NCBI GenBank assembly: GCA_963806335.1
Contig: CAWDXO010000008.1
Span: 62,001-126,000, forward strand
DNA length: 64,000 nt
Origin: Palsa-504 sp963806335
GTDB taxonomy: Bacteria; Actinomycetota; Actinomycetes; Streptosporangiales; Streptosporangiaceae
Reading direction: 5' to 3'
Each line of letters opens with the position of its first letter. The stretch's first letter is position 1. Position numbers and translations under genes: made by a program. The notes beneath the pieces are model-generated. The model worked only from the letters and a program-made list of their open reading frames with translations. It was not told the origin of the DNA and did not search any database. This document shows positions 24,688-33,128 of this stretch, in pieces.

Positions 24688-26406
24688 CTATCGCGGGACT
24701 GGACCCGCGGATGTTCCGCCGTCGCGGATGAGGCGGCCTGCGCGCGTTCCGTCGCTGTTGCTTGCGGGCTTGGCGTTGCTTGCGGGCTTGGCGTTGCTGG
24801 CGGGCTTGGCGTTGCTGGCAGGGTCGCCGTTGCTTGCGAGCTTGCCGTTCACCCAGACCTGGTGCAGCCCGTGGCTGCGAGCGATGAGCCGGTCCGCGCC
24901 GGCGGGCAGGTCCCAGACGCGTTCCATCCGTTCCACGCCGACGGCGGCGGGATCGAACGCGACCAGGTCGGCGAAGTAGCCGGGCGCGACCCGGCCCCGG
25001 CCGGGGATCCCGAAGACCGCGGCCGGATGCCCGGTGATCCGCCAGATGGCCTTCTCCAGGGACAGCGTGCCGGTCTCCCGGACCCAGTGCTCCAGCAGGT
25101 AGGTGCTGAAGACCGCGTCGCAGAGCTGGCTGGCGTGCGCGCCCGCGTCGGATAGGCCCAGCAGGGTGCGGTCATCGCGGAGCAACCCGGCCAGCGACTC
25201 GGCGTCGTCGTTGGCCACCACGACCCGGAAGCGGGTCGCGAGGCCGTCGTCGAGCGCCACGTCGCACAGCACGTCGAGCGGGTCGACGCCTGTCTTGGCG
25301 GCCAGCTCCGCGAGCGAGGGTCCGTCGGCGTATTCCGGGTGAGCCACGGTCTCCTGCACGAATATCTTGTCGAAGCCGTAGTACCACTGCCTGGCCACGT
25401 CCGCCCGGGCCCGGTCGCGCCAGGCCGGGTCGCGGTAGAACCGGGCGCGTTCGGCGGCGGGCACGGACAGCACCTCGGCGAACGCGTCGGCGCGGGCGAA
25501 CAGCGCCGGCTCGGCCAGGGTGACCTGGAAGACGATCGGGCGGCACGCAACCTGGGGCCACACCTCGCCGCCGCGGTTCGCGGCCTTGTCGAGCAGCCGG
25601 AAGGCGCCCGGTGATGCGTTCAGGGCCGTCCAGGTGACCGGCCGTCCCGTCTTGACCGACAGCTCGGCGAGCTCGACGGGGCCGAAGTCGGGTCCGTGCG
25701 TGATCGCGAACGTGCCGCGGCCGCGCTCGGCCAGCGGCTCGGCGAGCCGCATCAGCTCGCCGGTGGTGGCGAGACGGCTGGGCACGGGCTTGCCCCAGGC
25801 TCCGGCGTGAGCGGGCTGGCGGGAGGATGCGAAGCCGATCGCGCCGGCGTCGAGGGCTTCCCCGACGAGCCGGCGCATCTCCTCGATCTCGGGCTCGGTG
25901 GCGTCCCGCTCGACCGCGTCGGCGCCTAGCACGTACAGCCGCAGCGGGGTGTGGCCCAGCATGACCGCCACGTTCAGTTTCGGCCCGGTTCGCTCCACGG
26001 CGTCGAGGTACTCGGGGAAGGTCTCGAACGTCCATGGGATGCCAGCGAACAGCGCCTCCACCGACATGCCCTCGACGTTCTCCAGTGTCCTGGCGATCGT
26101 CTCGCGGCCGTCCGGGCGGGTGGGGGCGATCCCGAAGCCGCAGTTGCCCATCACCACCGTGGTCACGCCGTGCCACGAGGAAGGAGTGAGGTCGGGGTCC
26201 CACAGCACCTGGGCGTCGTAGTGAGTGTGGCAGTCAATGAAGCCCGGGGCCAGCACCAGGCCGTCAAGGTCGACGACGTCGCTGTCCCCGGTTACGCCGC
26301 CCGGCGCCTCGACCGCGGCGATCCGGTCCCCGTCGATGACTACGTCGGCCGGGCGGGGCGGTGCCCCGGTTCCGTCCACTAGCAGACCGCCGCGTAGCAC
26401 CGTCAT
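24688..26406 (-). CDS. N-acyl-D-amino-acid deacylase-like amidohydrolase, 572 aa
   Basis: Amidohydrolase of the D-aminoacylase/dihydroorotase type: LVLAPGFIDCHTHYDAQ carries the metal-binding HxH, with GNCGFGIAPTRPDGR, LSDAGAHASQL and FGIPGRGRVAPGYFADLVAF also typical. GGAGGTG precedes ATG 26406, and an AT-rich promoter island lies at about 26490-26522. The true end of the family fold is HGLHQVWVNGK; beyond it the protein carries a repeated Pro-Ala-Ser-Asn-Ala-Lys tail from an 18-bp tandem repeat. Likely cleaves an amide or cyclic amide. Substrate unknown. Confidence 0.88.
   Translation of the reverse strand: MTVLRGGLLVDGTGAPPRPADVVIDGDRIAAVEAPGGVTGDSDVVDLDGLVLAPGFIDCHTHYDAQVLWDPDLTPSSWHGVTTVVMGNCGFGIAPTRPDGRETIARTLENVEGMSVEALFAGIPWTFETFPEYLDAVERTGPKLNVAVMLGHTPLRLYVLGADAVERDATEPEIEEMRRLVGEALDAGAIGFASSRQPAHAGAWGKPVPSRLATTGELMRLAEPLAERGRGTFAITHGPDFGPVELAELSVKTGRPVTWTALNASPGAFRLLDKAANRGGEVWPQVACRPIVFQVTLAEPALFARADAFAEVLSVPAAERARFYRDPAWRDRARADVARQWYYGFDKIFVQETVAHPEYADGPSLAELAAKTGVDPLDVLCDVALDDGLATRFRVVVANDDAESLAGLLRDDRTLLGLSDAGAHASQLCDAVFSTYLLEHWVRETGTLSLEKAIWRITGHPAAVFGIPGRGRVAPGYFADLVAFDPAAVGVERMERVWDLPAGADRLIARSHGLHQVWVNGKLASNGDPASNAKPASNAKPASNAKPASNSDGTRAGRLIRDGGTSAGPVPR
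24757..24846 (-). repeat. 18-bp tandem repeat, five units, at C terminus of amidohydrolase
   Basis: Five 18-base units (gttgcttgcgggcttggc and variants) encode the KPASNA repeat after the conserved domain. Three units are near identical and the outer two are diverged. Frame is preserved. Confidence 0.9.
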
Positions 26407-26817
26407 CGCGCACCTCCGTGGCGTCTCGCCGCCATCGTCGCCGTCGCCGTCGCCGTCGCCGACATCTTCGCCGTCGTTAGGCGTCCGGGGTAAATTAACT
26501 AACTAAAGGATATAATTATGCTAGATCTCGACGCCAGAGGGAAAGGGGATGAATCTGCGCGGCCGTGCTGGCTGTGCTGGCTGTGCTGGCTGTGCTGGCC
26601 GTGCTGGCCGTGTTGGAGGATGGGGACGCCACCGGCGCCCGGGGCTGGAGGTGCCGGCATCCGGGCCTGAAGGCCCCGGCGCCCGGGCCGGGGGGCGGAT
26701 ACGACAGAATGAGCGTTACGTCCGGTGCGGCACGGAAGCGCATCGTCCCGGCACTCGGTCAACGGCCGGACCGCGAGATGAGCCGACCGCCCGGTCGTAT
26801 GCAAGCGGGAGGTCATA
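26407..26817. other. Gene-free region with low-complexity DNA
   Basis: About 410 bp with no gene I can support. It contains a gtcgcc hexamer array (26440-26460), an AT-rich promoter-like island (26490-26522: taaattaactaactaaagg, then atataattat), and a 9-bp array gtgctggct/gtgctggcc at 26565-26616 of almost six units. Long frames cross it, but their composition (Leu-Ala-Val repeats, then Arg/Pro) does not look like protein. Confidence 0.5.
26565..26616 (+). repeat. 9-bp tandem repeat (gtgctggct)
   Basis: Five full 9-base units plus a degenerate sixth in intergenic DNA 200 bp before the small membrane gene. Confidence 0.85.
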
Positions 26818-27045
26818 ATGGCACGGCATCCGCTTCTCGGTTATCTCGTCTGGGCGGTTCTTTTCGGCGCCCTGTTCGCCTGGGAGGGGCTCGCGCTGGC
26901 CGGGGCGACTGGCGTTCCCACCCTCAGCGACGTCTTTCGCGTGATAATGCGCTATCCGATAGGGCGGTGGGCGCTGTTCGCGCTATGGCTGTGGGCCGGC
27001 TGGCACTTCTTCATCCGCGGCTGGCACTTCTTGCTCCGGGCCTGA
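26818..27045 (+). CDS. Small membrane protein (DUF6186-like), 75 aa
   Basis: Two hydrophobic segments are visible, LVWAVLFGALFAWEGLALAG and WALFALWLWAGWHFFIRGWHF, rich in Trp and aromatic residues. GGGAGG lies six bases before the ATG. Length and pattern match small actinobacterial membrane proteins labelled DUF6186, as far as I recall. It is followed 11 bases later by a second membrane-protein gene, so the two probably work together. Function unknown. Confidence 0.7.
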   Translation: MARHPLLGYLVWAVLFGALFAWEGLALAGATGVPTLSDVFRVIMRYPIGRWALFALWLWAGWHFFIRGWHFLLRA

Positions 27046-27056
27046 GAAGCACGCCG

Positions 27057-27509
27057 ATGGCGTCGCATAACGTGCTCGCCGCCTCGACGGATCGTCAGGC
27101 ACTGGTGCCGATGGCCGCCGGTTTCCTGATCCTCATGTCGGCGCTTGCCTTCGGCCTCTACCGTCTGTACCGGCCGAAGGCCACGCGGGCTGGGGAGTCG
27201 CCCGGCCCCAGCCCGGCAGGGGCTGGAGAGTCGCCCGGCCCCAGCCCGGCAGGCTCCCGGCGGCGCAGCGGCTGGGCCTCGCTGGCCTGGCACGTGATGG
27301 GCACCGTTATCGGAGGGTACGTGTTGCTGCAGGCGATCGTGGTTGCCTACTACTACGGGGTCGCGCGGGTCGGGCCCGGGTTCCTGGAGAGCGCGGTTAC
27401 TGGCACCGCGCTGCTGCTGGGACTCGCCGCGCCAGTGTTCGCCGCCGCGTCATGGCTGGATGAGCGGCGGCGGCGTGGCCGCGCAGCCAGCACTCTCCCG
27501 CACCGCTAG
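27057..27509 (+). CDS. Membrane protein (DUF6256-like), 150 aa
   Basis: Begins MASHNVLAASTDRQ. A first membrane span (LVPMAAGFLILMSALAFGLY) is followed by a basic linker with a 33-bp duplication (GESPGPSPAG twice), then two more spans (GTVIGGYVLLQAIVVAYYYG and AVTGTALLLGLAAPVFAAAS) and a basic C terminus. The ATG at 27057 is in frame and lies 11 bases after the upstream gene. Partner of the 75-aa membrane protein by context; the family assignment is from memory and uncertain. Confidence 0.65.
   Translation: MASHNVLAASTDRQALVPMAAGFLILMSALAFGLYRLYRPKATRAGESPGPSPAGAGESPGPSPAGSRRRSGWASLAWHVMGTVIGGYVLLQAIVVAYYYGVARVGPGFLESAVTGTALLLGLAAPVFAAASWLDERRRRGRAASTLPHR
27189..27254 (+). repeat. 33-bp tandem duplication in membrane-protein linker
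   Basis: Two 33-base units differing in two or three positions; encodes GESPGPSPAGA then GESPGPSPAGS. Frame preserved. Confidence 0.85.
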
Positions 27510-27636
27510 CTGCAGTGCCGGCCGTCCCTGGCCGGACGCCGTCCGGGGGACGCTTCCGGCTCCGTCCCTGGATTACAGCTGTGTGCGCCGCCACCGCTGA
27601 TGCGCGAAAATTATTCCGCATCGGGCGGGTATGTCG

Positions 27637-27679
27637 TTGCCAACCGGCGCCATTATACGATAATATGTTCTAAGAACAT
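27637..27679 (+). promoter_or_regulatory. Promoter with 15-bp palindromic operator before the DUF222-HNH gene
   Basis: TTGCCA at 27637-27642, an 18-base spacer and TAATAT at 27661-27666 make a good sigma-70-type promoter. The palindrome ATGTTCT-A-AGAACAT at 27665-27679 overlaps the -10 and the expected start point, so a repressor bound there would block initiation. The GTTC...GAAC order is the reverse of the actinobacterial SOS box, so LexA is not indicated. Confidence 0.6.
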
Positions 27680-27729
27680 TCCCCGGGTTCTCCCGTCACC
27701 GGGAACCAGCCGCGCGGAGGGAGGCGCCG

Positions 27730-29808
27730 ATGGACCGCGAACCCTCGCCGGGCAGCCCCGGCGCCTCCGGCCCGGAGGGCCCGGGCTGGCCGCCGCGCGG
27801 GGTGACGCCGGACTGGATCGATGACTCTGAATGGGAACGGATGTGCGCCATCCGCGGGGACGAGCCGGAGCCGCCGGACCCGGAGGAGGAGTTTTACGCC
27901 GACCCGGATCACGGGGCGCCGGGACAGTGGGAGGAGCTGCCGCCGGAGGCCGTCACCGCCCGGACGAAGGCCGCGGCGGAGGAGGCGGCGCTGCGGGCGC
28001 GGCTGATCGCGGCGGGGCTGGACGGGGACGCGCACCGCTCCGGCGCGCCGCCCCGGCCCGGCATCCCGGCCGGCCCGGCCGCCGGGTTCGGGCAGGGGCA
28101 GCCGCTGGATGCGCTGGCCCCCGGCACCATCGTGTCCGGGCTGGCCGATGAGGCCTCCGGGGAGGACCGGGCGTTCACCGGGGTCACCGATGATCAGCTG
28201 ATGGGGCTGATCGGGGCGCGGCAGCGGCTGGCGGGCCGGCAGCAGTGGGAACTGCTCACCGCGGTCGCGGAGTTCCTGCGCCGCCGCCCCGGCCCCCGCT
28301 CGGCCGCCGCCGGCGGCGGGCGGGATGCCGGCGGTGTGGGACGAGCACGCCGGCGCGGAGCTGGCGGTGCAGCTGCACCTGACCCCGGCGGCGGCGGAGG
28401 GGCTGCTGAGCCTGGCCCACGACCTGGCGGTGAAGCTGCCCCGCACGGGCGCGGCGCTGCGGGACGGGATCCTCGACCTGGACAAGGCCCGCACGATCGC
28501 CTGGTACTGCTTCGCCCTCACGGCGGCGGAGGCCTGGGCGGCGGAGGCGATCCTGCTCGGGCTGGAGGGGGTGGAGGAGATGACGTGGGGGATGATCCGG
28601 GACCGGATCGCCCGCGCCGTCATCGAGGTCAACCCCGGAGCGGCCCGGAAGCGGCGGGAGGAAGCCGCGAGGGACAAGCGGGTCGAGATCGTCCCCGAGC
28701 AGTCGGGGAACTGCCAGCTGGCCGGGCGGGAACTGCCGCCCGCCGCGGTGCTGGCCGCGAATGAGAACCTGACCGCCCGGGCCCGCCAGCTGCGCGCCGC
28801 CGGCGTGCCCGGCGGGCTGGATGAGCTGCGGGCGCTGGCCTACCTCGAGGCCCTCGGCGGGCTGGACCCGCTGGAGTTCGCCGCGGCCGGCGTCCCCGCC
28901 GGGGCCGGCCCCGGCGGCGGGACCGGCGGGAATCCCGGCGGGACAGGCGAGGGGACGGGCGGCGGGACCGAGGGCGGTCCCGGCACCGGGGGGGACGGCG
29001 GGCGCGGCCCGCAGGCCCCCCGGCCCGGCACGCCTGGCGGCCCGGCCCGGGGGCGGGTCAGATCCCGCCGGGGTTCGCGGCGCGGGTGAACCTGACCGTC
29101 CCGCTGGCCACGCTGCTGGGGCTGGCCGAGCGGCCCGGGATGCTGTCCCGGACCGGGCCGGTGGACCCCGCGCTGGCCCGCGACCTGGCCGCCGCCGCGG
29201 CCCGCAGCCCCCGCTCCACCTGGTGCCTCACCGTCACCGGCCCCGACCACCGGCCCCTGACCCACGGCTGCGGCCGCCCCCCGCCCCGCCGGGACACCCG
29301 CCGCGATAAACGCGATACCGCCGCCCGCGACGGGCCGCTCTACACTCCCGGCGACGACCACGATCCGCCGGGAACCGGCACCATCCGGCTCGACATCGGC
29401 GCCCTCACCGGGACAGCCGGCCCCGGCGGCGCCGGCCCCGGCCCCGCCGCCGCGGCGGGCCTGGTGTTCGCGCTGGAGAACCTGGCCGGCCCCTGCGATC
29501 ACCAGCACGAGGCGACGGGCCACGACCCGGGGGTCCGGCTGCGGCACCTGACCGGGATCCTCAACGCCTGCTGCACGTTCCCGCCCTGCCGCCGCCCCGA
29601 AGCTCAGTGTGACTACGAGCACAGCACCGCGTACGACAAGGGCGGCCGGACCTGCCTGTGCGAGGCCGGGCCGGTCTGCCGCCGCAACCACCGGGACAAG
29701 CAGGCCCCGGGCTGGCAGTTGGAGCACGCCGGCACCCGCGGCTGGTTCCGCTGGACCACCCCCTCCGGCCGCACCTACCTCAGCCGCCCCACCCAACACC
29801 CCGACTGA
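27730..29808 (+). pseudogene. DUF222 / HNH endonuclease gene with two compensating frameshifts
   Basis: One gene is read in three pieces. From ATG 27730 the first frame gives DDQLMGLIGARQRLAGRQQW and LLTAVAEFLRRRP; then the +1 frame continues PAVWDEHAGAELAVQLHLTP, DGILDLDKARTIAW and RELPPAAVLAANENLTARAR; then the first frame returns with VNLTVPLATLLGLAERPGM and the HNH part CDYEHSTAYDKGG, CRRNHRDKQAPGWQLE. This is the DUF222 plus HNH (13E12-like) architecture, about 690 residues when joined. The first shift lies in GC-rich repeats near 28295-28325, the second in the Gly linker, perhaps at the G7 run near 28988. Either a recent pseudogene or two homopolymer sequence errors. GGAGGGAGG precedes the ATG. 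Confidence 0.75.
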
Positions 29809-29970
29809 GCAACACGGCCAGGAAACACCAGCAACCAAAGCACGTCGTAGGCGTTAGCGTCCCCTGGGTTGCCAGCTTGAGACACGTGCATTCCCCGACC
29901 CTGGATCGTCGTGGGCCCGTCTTCGAGGTCGGCTGTGGGCTGGCTGTGCGTCACGCGCGAGCCGCGACCC

Positions 29971-30387
29971 CTAGAGGAGGCCGTGCTGGCGGCACCATTG
30001 CTCGGTGCTGCCAGCTTCGCTCTGGACCACCTGCCGCCAGTGCGGGTCGGCGTCGATGGCAGCCTGGACGGAGGGTTGGGGTGGGAGAACCGTGGTAAGT
30101 CCGGTGATCTGGAGGATGCGGAGGAGACGCGCTGAACTGATCACTGGTATAAGCGATCCGTCATGCTCGCCGAGTCGTTTGAGGCCGCCCACCAGGACTC
30201 CGAGACCGGATGAGTCGAGAAAGTCCACGCGGTTCAGGTCGGCAATGACGTGCACGGTGCCCTTGGCGGCGAGGTCCCGGATCCGCTCGCGAAGGATCGG
30301 CGCGGTATAGGCGTCGATCTCGCCGGTGATCCGGAGGACGGCGCAGTCGCCGCTCGATCCGATGGTCTCCACGTGGAACTCCTGCAT
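29971..30387 (-). CDS. STAS-domain anti-sigma factor antagonist, 138 aa
   Basis: From ATG 30387 the protein reads MQEFHVETIGSSGDCAVLRI, ITGEIDAYTAPILRERI and ADLNRVDFLDSSGLGVLVGG. DSSGLG at 58-63 carries the serine phosphorylated in SpoIIAA-like antagonists. A conventional STAS fold runs to about residue 110, with a 25-residue tail. The strong promoter at 30443-30471 reads into it. No kinase or sigma factor is adjacent, but a XRE regulator is divergent and a FIST protein lies beyond that gene. The longer frame to 30555 crosses its own promoter and is rejected. Confidence 0.88.
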   Translation of the reverse strand: MQEFHVETIGSSGDCAVLRITGEIDAYTAPILRERIRDLAAKGTVHVIADLNRVDFLDSSGLGVLVGGLKRLGEHDGSLIPVISSARLLRILQITGLTTVLPPQPSVQAAIDADPHWRQVVQSEAGSTEQWCRQHGLL

Positions 30388-30442
30388 TCCGCCCCGCCGT
30401 CCCAATGTCATTAGAGAAATTGACAATGAAAGCTGTAGGATT

Positions 30443-30471
30443 ACAGTAGCTCCGCCGGAACTAGCTGTCAA
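30443..30471 (-). promoter_or_regulatory. Sigma-70-type promoter of the STAS gene
   Basis: Minus strand TTGACA (30471-30466), a 17-base spacer and TACTGT (30448-30443). The -35 is a perfect consensus. Transcription would start about 50 bases before the ATG at 30387. Confidence 0.6.
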
Positions 30472-30485
30472 TCGTGGATATCCGT

Positions 30486-30505
30486 TGTCATCACAGACGA
30501 TGACA
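30486..30505. promoter_or_regulatory. Inverted repeat, candidate operator of the XRE regulator
   Basis: TGTCATC (30486-30492) and GATGACA (30499-30505) form a perfect 7-bp inverted repeat with a 6-base spacer, 13 bases before ATG 30519. Its position suits autoregulation by the encoded HTH protein. Confidence 0.5.
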
Positions 30506-30518
30506 CGAAGGGATCGGG

Positions 30519-30977
30519 ATGCGGGTCGAAGAGGCCATCGGAAGGCAGATCGCACGCCTTCGGATGCAGCGGCAGTTGTCGCTGACCGACCTGGGCGAGG
30601 CCCTGGGGCAGTACCTGGAAAGGCCGTGGAGCCGGCAAGCGGTCCATCAAGCCGAACGCGGCCAGCGCGCCTTCACCGCGGCGGAGCTGACCGCCCTCGC
30701 GCTGGCTCTGGACACCTCCGTCCAGGGACTGTTCCGTGCGGAGAATGAGCAGATCGAGCTCCCCCGACGGGCCGTCTCTCCCGAGGAATACCGGAGCGTC
30801 CTTTTGAGCCGGGAGAAGGACGCGCCGCTGGACGGGGTCGAGGAACTGATCGTCGCGCTGCATGACATCGGCGAAATCCTCTCGCGCCCCGCCCTGGCCC
30901 GCCTGGCCCGGATCGGCCGGGCGGCCGAACAGCTGGCCGGACCCGAACGGCCGGGACGCGCTTTGGAGGGCGTCTAG
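30519..30977 (+). CDS. XRE-family helix-turn-helix regulator, 152 aa
   Basis: The N-terminal Cro/CI-type HTH reads IGRQIARLRMQRQLSLTDLG and RQAVHQAERGQRAFTAAELT, with LTALALALDTSVQGLF closing the domain near residue 73. The C-terminal half has no recognised domain. It is divergent from the STAS gene, with an inverted repeat just upstream. Its last four bases overlap the 3' end of the convergent FIST gene. Confidence 0.85.
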   Translation: MRVEEAIGRQIARLRMQRQLSLTDLGEALGQYLERPWSRQAVHQAERGQRAFTAAELTALALALDTSVQGLFRAENEQIELPRRAVSPEEYRSVLLSREKDAPLDGVEELIVALHDIGEILSRPALARLARIGRAAEQLAGPERPGRALEGV

Positions 30978-32140
30978 CGGCTGGTGTCCGGGAACAGCGC
31001 GATGGAGGCGGTGAAGGTATGCAGGAAGTTCTGCCCGCCAACCGGTCCGAGTTCCCCGTCGCAGAAGAATCCCGCGAGCGGGATGGGGCCCAGTATCTTC
31101 GCCAGGAGCCCGGTGTCGTGGTCCGGCTCGGGGAACATGCGCGTTCCGCGACCGGTGCAGGTGAACAGCAGCGCCCCGGCGGCTGAGCGGCCGCCGAGGG
31201 CGGCGGCTTCCTGCTCCAGGGTGCGCCGTAGATCCTCATCGGCCGAGCCGGCGTCCCTGAGATGGAACTGCACGGTCTGGCCCGCCTGCATTTCCTCGCC
31301 GACCGCGATGGCTCCCGATCCCGGGTCGGCGCCGGCGATGCCGCGAACCAGGAAATTGCCCTGGCGCGCCTCGGCCTGGTACTCGTCAATGACGATCCCC
31401 AGGTACGCGCCCTGGGCGAGCAGGTCCCGCTCCGGGCCAGGGAGCGCCGCAGCTAGCTCCCGCAGGCGGGTCAGCGCCGGACGCCCGCCGACCTCGTAGA
31501 TCAGGTTTCCGTCGGCCCGGGTGATGGTGTAGGGGTCACCGATCGGACGGCATCCCTGGGCCACCAAGGGGTGGACCTCGGCTCGCGGCAGGTGAGCGCC
31601 GACCGCGCCATGGGTGACTACGCGGCTGTCCAGGAACAGCCGGCTCTGCCGTAGCCGCGGCCCTCCGCTGGCCATCCCGCCCATGACCACCGCGCCGGGC
31701 ACGTGCTGGTTCAGGTGGGCCAGCAGGTCTCCGGCCGGGAACGTGAACGGGTCACCGATCATCAGGTGAGCGCCCGTCGGCTCCCGGCCGAACCGGTAAC
31801 CCCCGAACGCGCCCCCGCTGGCCGTCCGGACGAACTCCATGGCGAACGTCTCGACCGGGCCGAGGTCAGCCGCGAGCCACAGCGAAACGGCGGGCCGGGA
31901 CTCGACCTCGCGGGCGCCGCCGGCCACCGCCTCCGCCACACAGCCGATGAGCGGAGGCTGGCCGGTCTCCTCCGCCACCGCGGCAAGCAGCACCTGAGCC
32001 GAGTCGAAGAAATGGGCCGAAGCGAACAGCACCGCGAACGAGGGCGACAAGCCCCCGAGCGACACAAGGGCCTCCCGAGCGGCCCGGCGCCCCGCCGCAC
32101 CGGCGTCCGCGGCCAGGACGAGGGCTCCTCCCGCCTTCAC
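30974..32140 (-). CDS. FIST-domain sensory protein, 388 aa
   Basis: FIST_N and FIST_C architecture: LFASAHFFDSAQVLLAAVAE, TGQPPLIGCVAEAVAGGARE, PGAVVMGGMASGGPRLRQSR in the first half, and EGGRPALTRLRELAAALPG-like VGGRPALTRLRELAAALPG, DEYQAEARQGNFLVRGIAGA, LFTCTGRGTRMF and PLAGFFCDGELGPVGGQNFL in the second. FIST domains are thought to bind small ligands such as amino acids in signalling proteins. It follows the unknown 304-aa gene with a four-base ATGA overlap, so the two are one transcript and probably one complex (inference). Confidence 0.88.
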   Translation of the reverse strand: MKAGGALVLAADAGAAGRRAAREALVSLGGLSPSFAVLFASAHFFDSAQVLLAAVAEETGQPPLIGCVAEAVAGGAREVESRPAVSLWLAADLGPVETFAMEFVRTASGGAFGGYRFGREPTGAHLMIGDPFTFPAGDLLAHLNQHVPGAVVMGGMASGGPRLRQSRLFLDSRVVTHGAVGAHLPRAEVHPLVAQGCRPIGDPYTITRADGNLIYEVGGRPALTRLRELAAALPGPERDLLAQGAYLGIVIDEYQAEARQGNFLVRGIAGADPGSGAIAVGEEMQAGQTVQFHLRDAGSADEDLRRTLEQEAAALGGRSAAGALLFTCTGRGTRMFPEPDHDTGLLAKILGPIPLAGFFCDGELGPVGGQNFLHTFTASIALFPDTSR

Positions 32141-33051
32141 CAGCTGGGCTGTTCGAACCAGGGGTGGTCCGGCGAGACCAGGTACCTGTCGGCGAGGTGG
32201 TTCAGCACGCGCCGGGCCTGCCGGAACCGGTCAGCCACGTCGCCGACTACCAGCACCCGCGCGGTGTCCACCGGGGCCAGATCGCGGGCGGCCCGGTACC
32301 AGCGAGCGCCGAGGTACTCCCACAGCTCCATCGCTGGTGAGCTAGCCAGGCGCTGCTGCTGTGAGGACGGCAGGCGGGCAGCGCGTAGCAGCCGGCCAGC
32401 GTCAAGCGGGCCGAGGGCATGCGTGTTCGCGTAGTCGGGGAAAACCCCGGTCAGGAACAAGGTCGCGTCGCCGAGCCTGCGGTACACGCCAGGTCGTTCG
32501 GCCGGCGGGACCGCGTCCAGCAGGCCGGCCAGCCGCACCGGGTCGAGCTCGCTGAACCGCCGGGTCCGCATCCGCCCACCCACCCGGACCCGGTAACGGC
32601 CGCTGGCAACCCGAGTGAACGAAGCCAGCAGCTCGGTCAGGAACAGCCGCCGGGCCGGATCACCAAGGAAGTCCCGCAGCGCAGGCGCATCGAACAACGG
32701 CACCCGCTGACGGAGGCCGGTACGCTCCGGCACGTGATCGACTGAGGCCAGTTCAGCGGCGGCTTGCTGGACGAACGCGGCAAACACCAGGAACGGGGAC
32801 GCCGGGACCGCCCAACCGCGGGCCGCGTCTTCTGCGCCGAGCACCGCACGGAACATGCCCGGATGCTCCAGCAGCCGCAGCAGCGTCTCCGGGTCGCCGC
32901 GCAGCCACGAAAGATCCACGGGGTCGCCGGGGCCGCCCATCTGGCCGGTACCCGCAGATGCACCGGTCACCGAGACCAGCAGCCTGAGGTCAGCATCGGT
33001 GAGATGGCTCGCGTACTCACGCCCTACCAGCAAACGGTCCACGACACCCAC
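32137..33051 (-). CDS. Conserved hypothetical protein linked to FIST, 304 aa
   Basis: Starts MGVVDRLLVGREYASHLTDA and contains PGMFRAVLGAEDAA, ASGRYRVRVGGRMRTRRF, GVYRRLGDATLFLTGVFPDY and FRQARRVLNHLADRYLVSPD at the C terminus. Predominantly helical, with no signal peptide or membrane span and no motif I recognise. It is first in a two-gene operon with the FIST protein, overlapping it by four bases. I infer a role in the same sensory system. Confidence 0.75.
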   Translation of the reverse strand: MGVVDRLLVGREYASHLTDADLRLLVSVTGASAGTGQMGGPGDPVDLSWLRGDPETLLRLLEHPGMFRAVLGAEDAARGWAVPASPFLVFAAFVQQAAAELASVDHVPERTGLRQRVPLFDAPALRDFLGDPARRLFLTELLASFTRVASGRYRVRVGGRMRTRRFSELDPVRLAGLLDAVPPAERPGVYRRLGDATLFLTGVFPDYANTHALGPLDAGRLLRAARLPSSQQQRLASSPAMELWEYLGARWYRAARDLAPVDTARVLVVGDVADRFRQARRVLNHLADRYLVSPDHPWFEQPSW

Positions 33052-33128
33052 GTTATGTCGTCACCGCTAAGCCGTCACCAGCCAGGCGCATAGATCTGAC
33101 CGAGGACCCGGCGCCGGGCTCAAGACGG

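Noticed and set aside
26565..27509. Long open frame across the 9-bp repeat and both membrane genes
   Set aside because: Its first 160 residues are repeat-derived or Arg/Pro-rich; the real gene starts at 27057 in that frame.
27664..27680. Palindrome near 27665 as a LexA box
   Set aside because: The actinobacterial SOS box is GAAC-N4-GTTC; here the order is GTTC-N3-GAAC.
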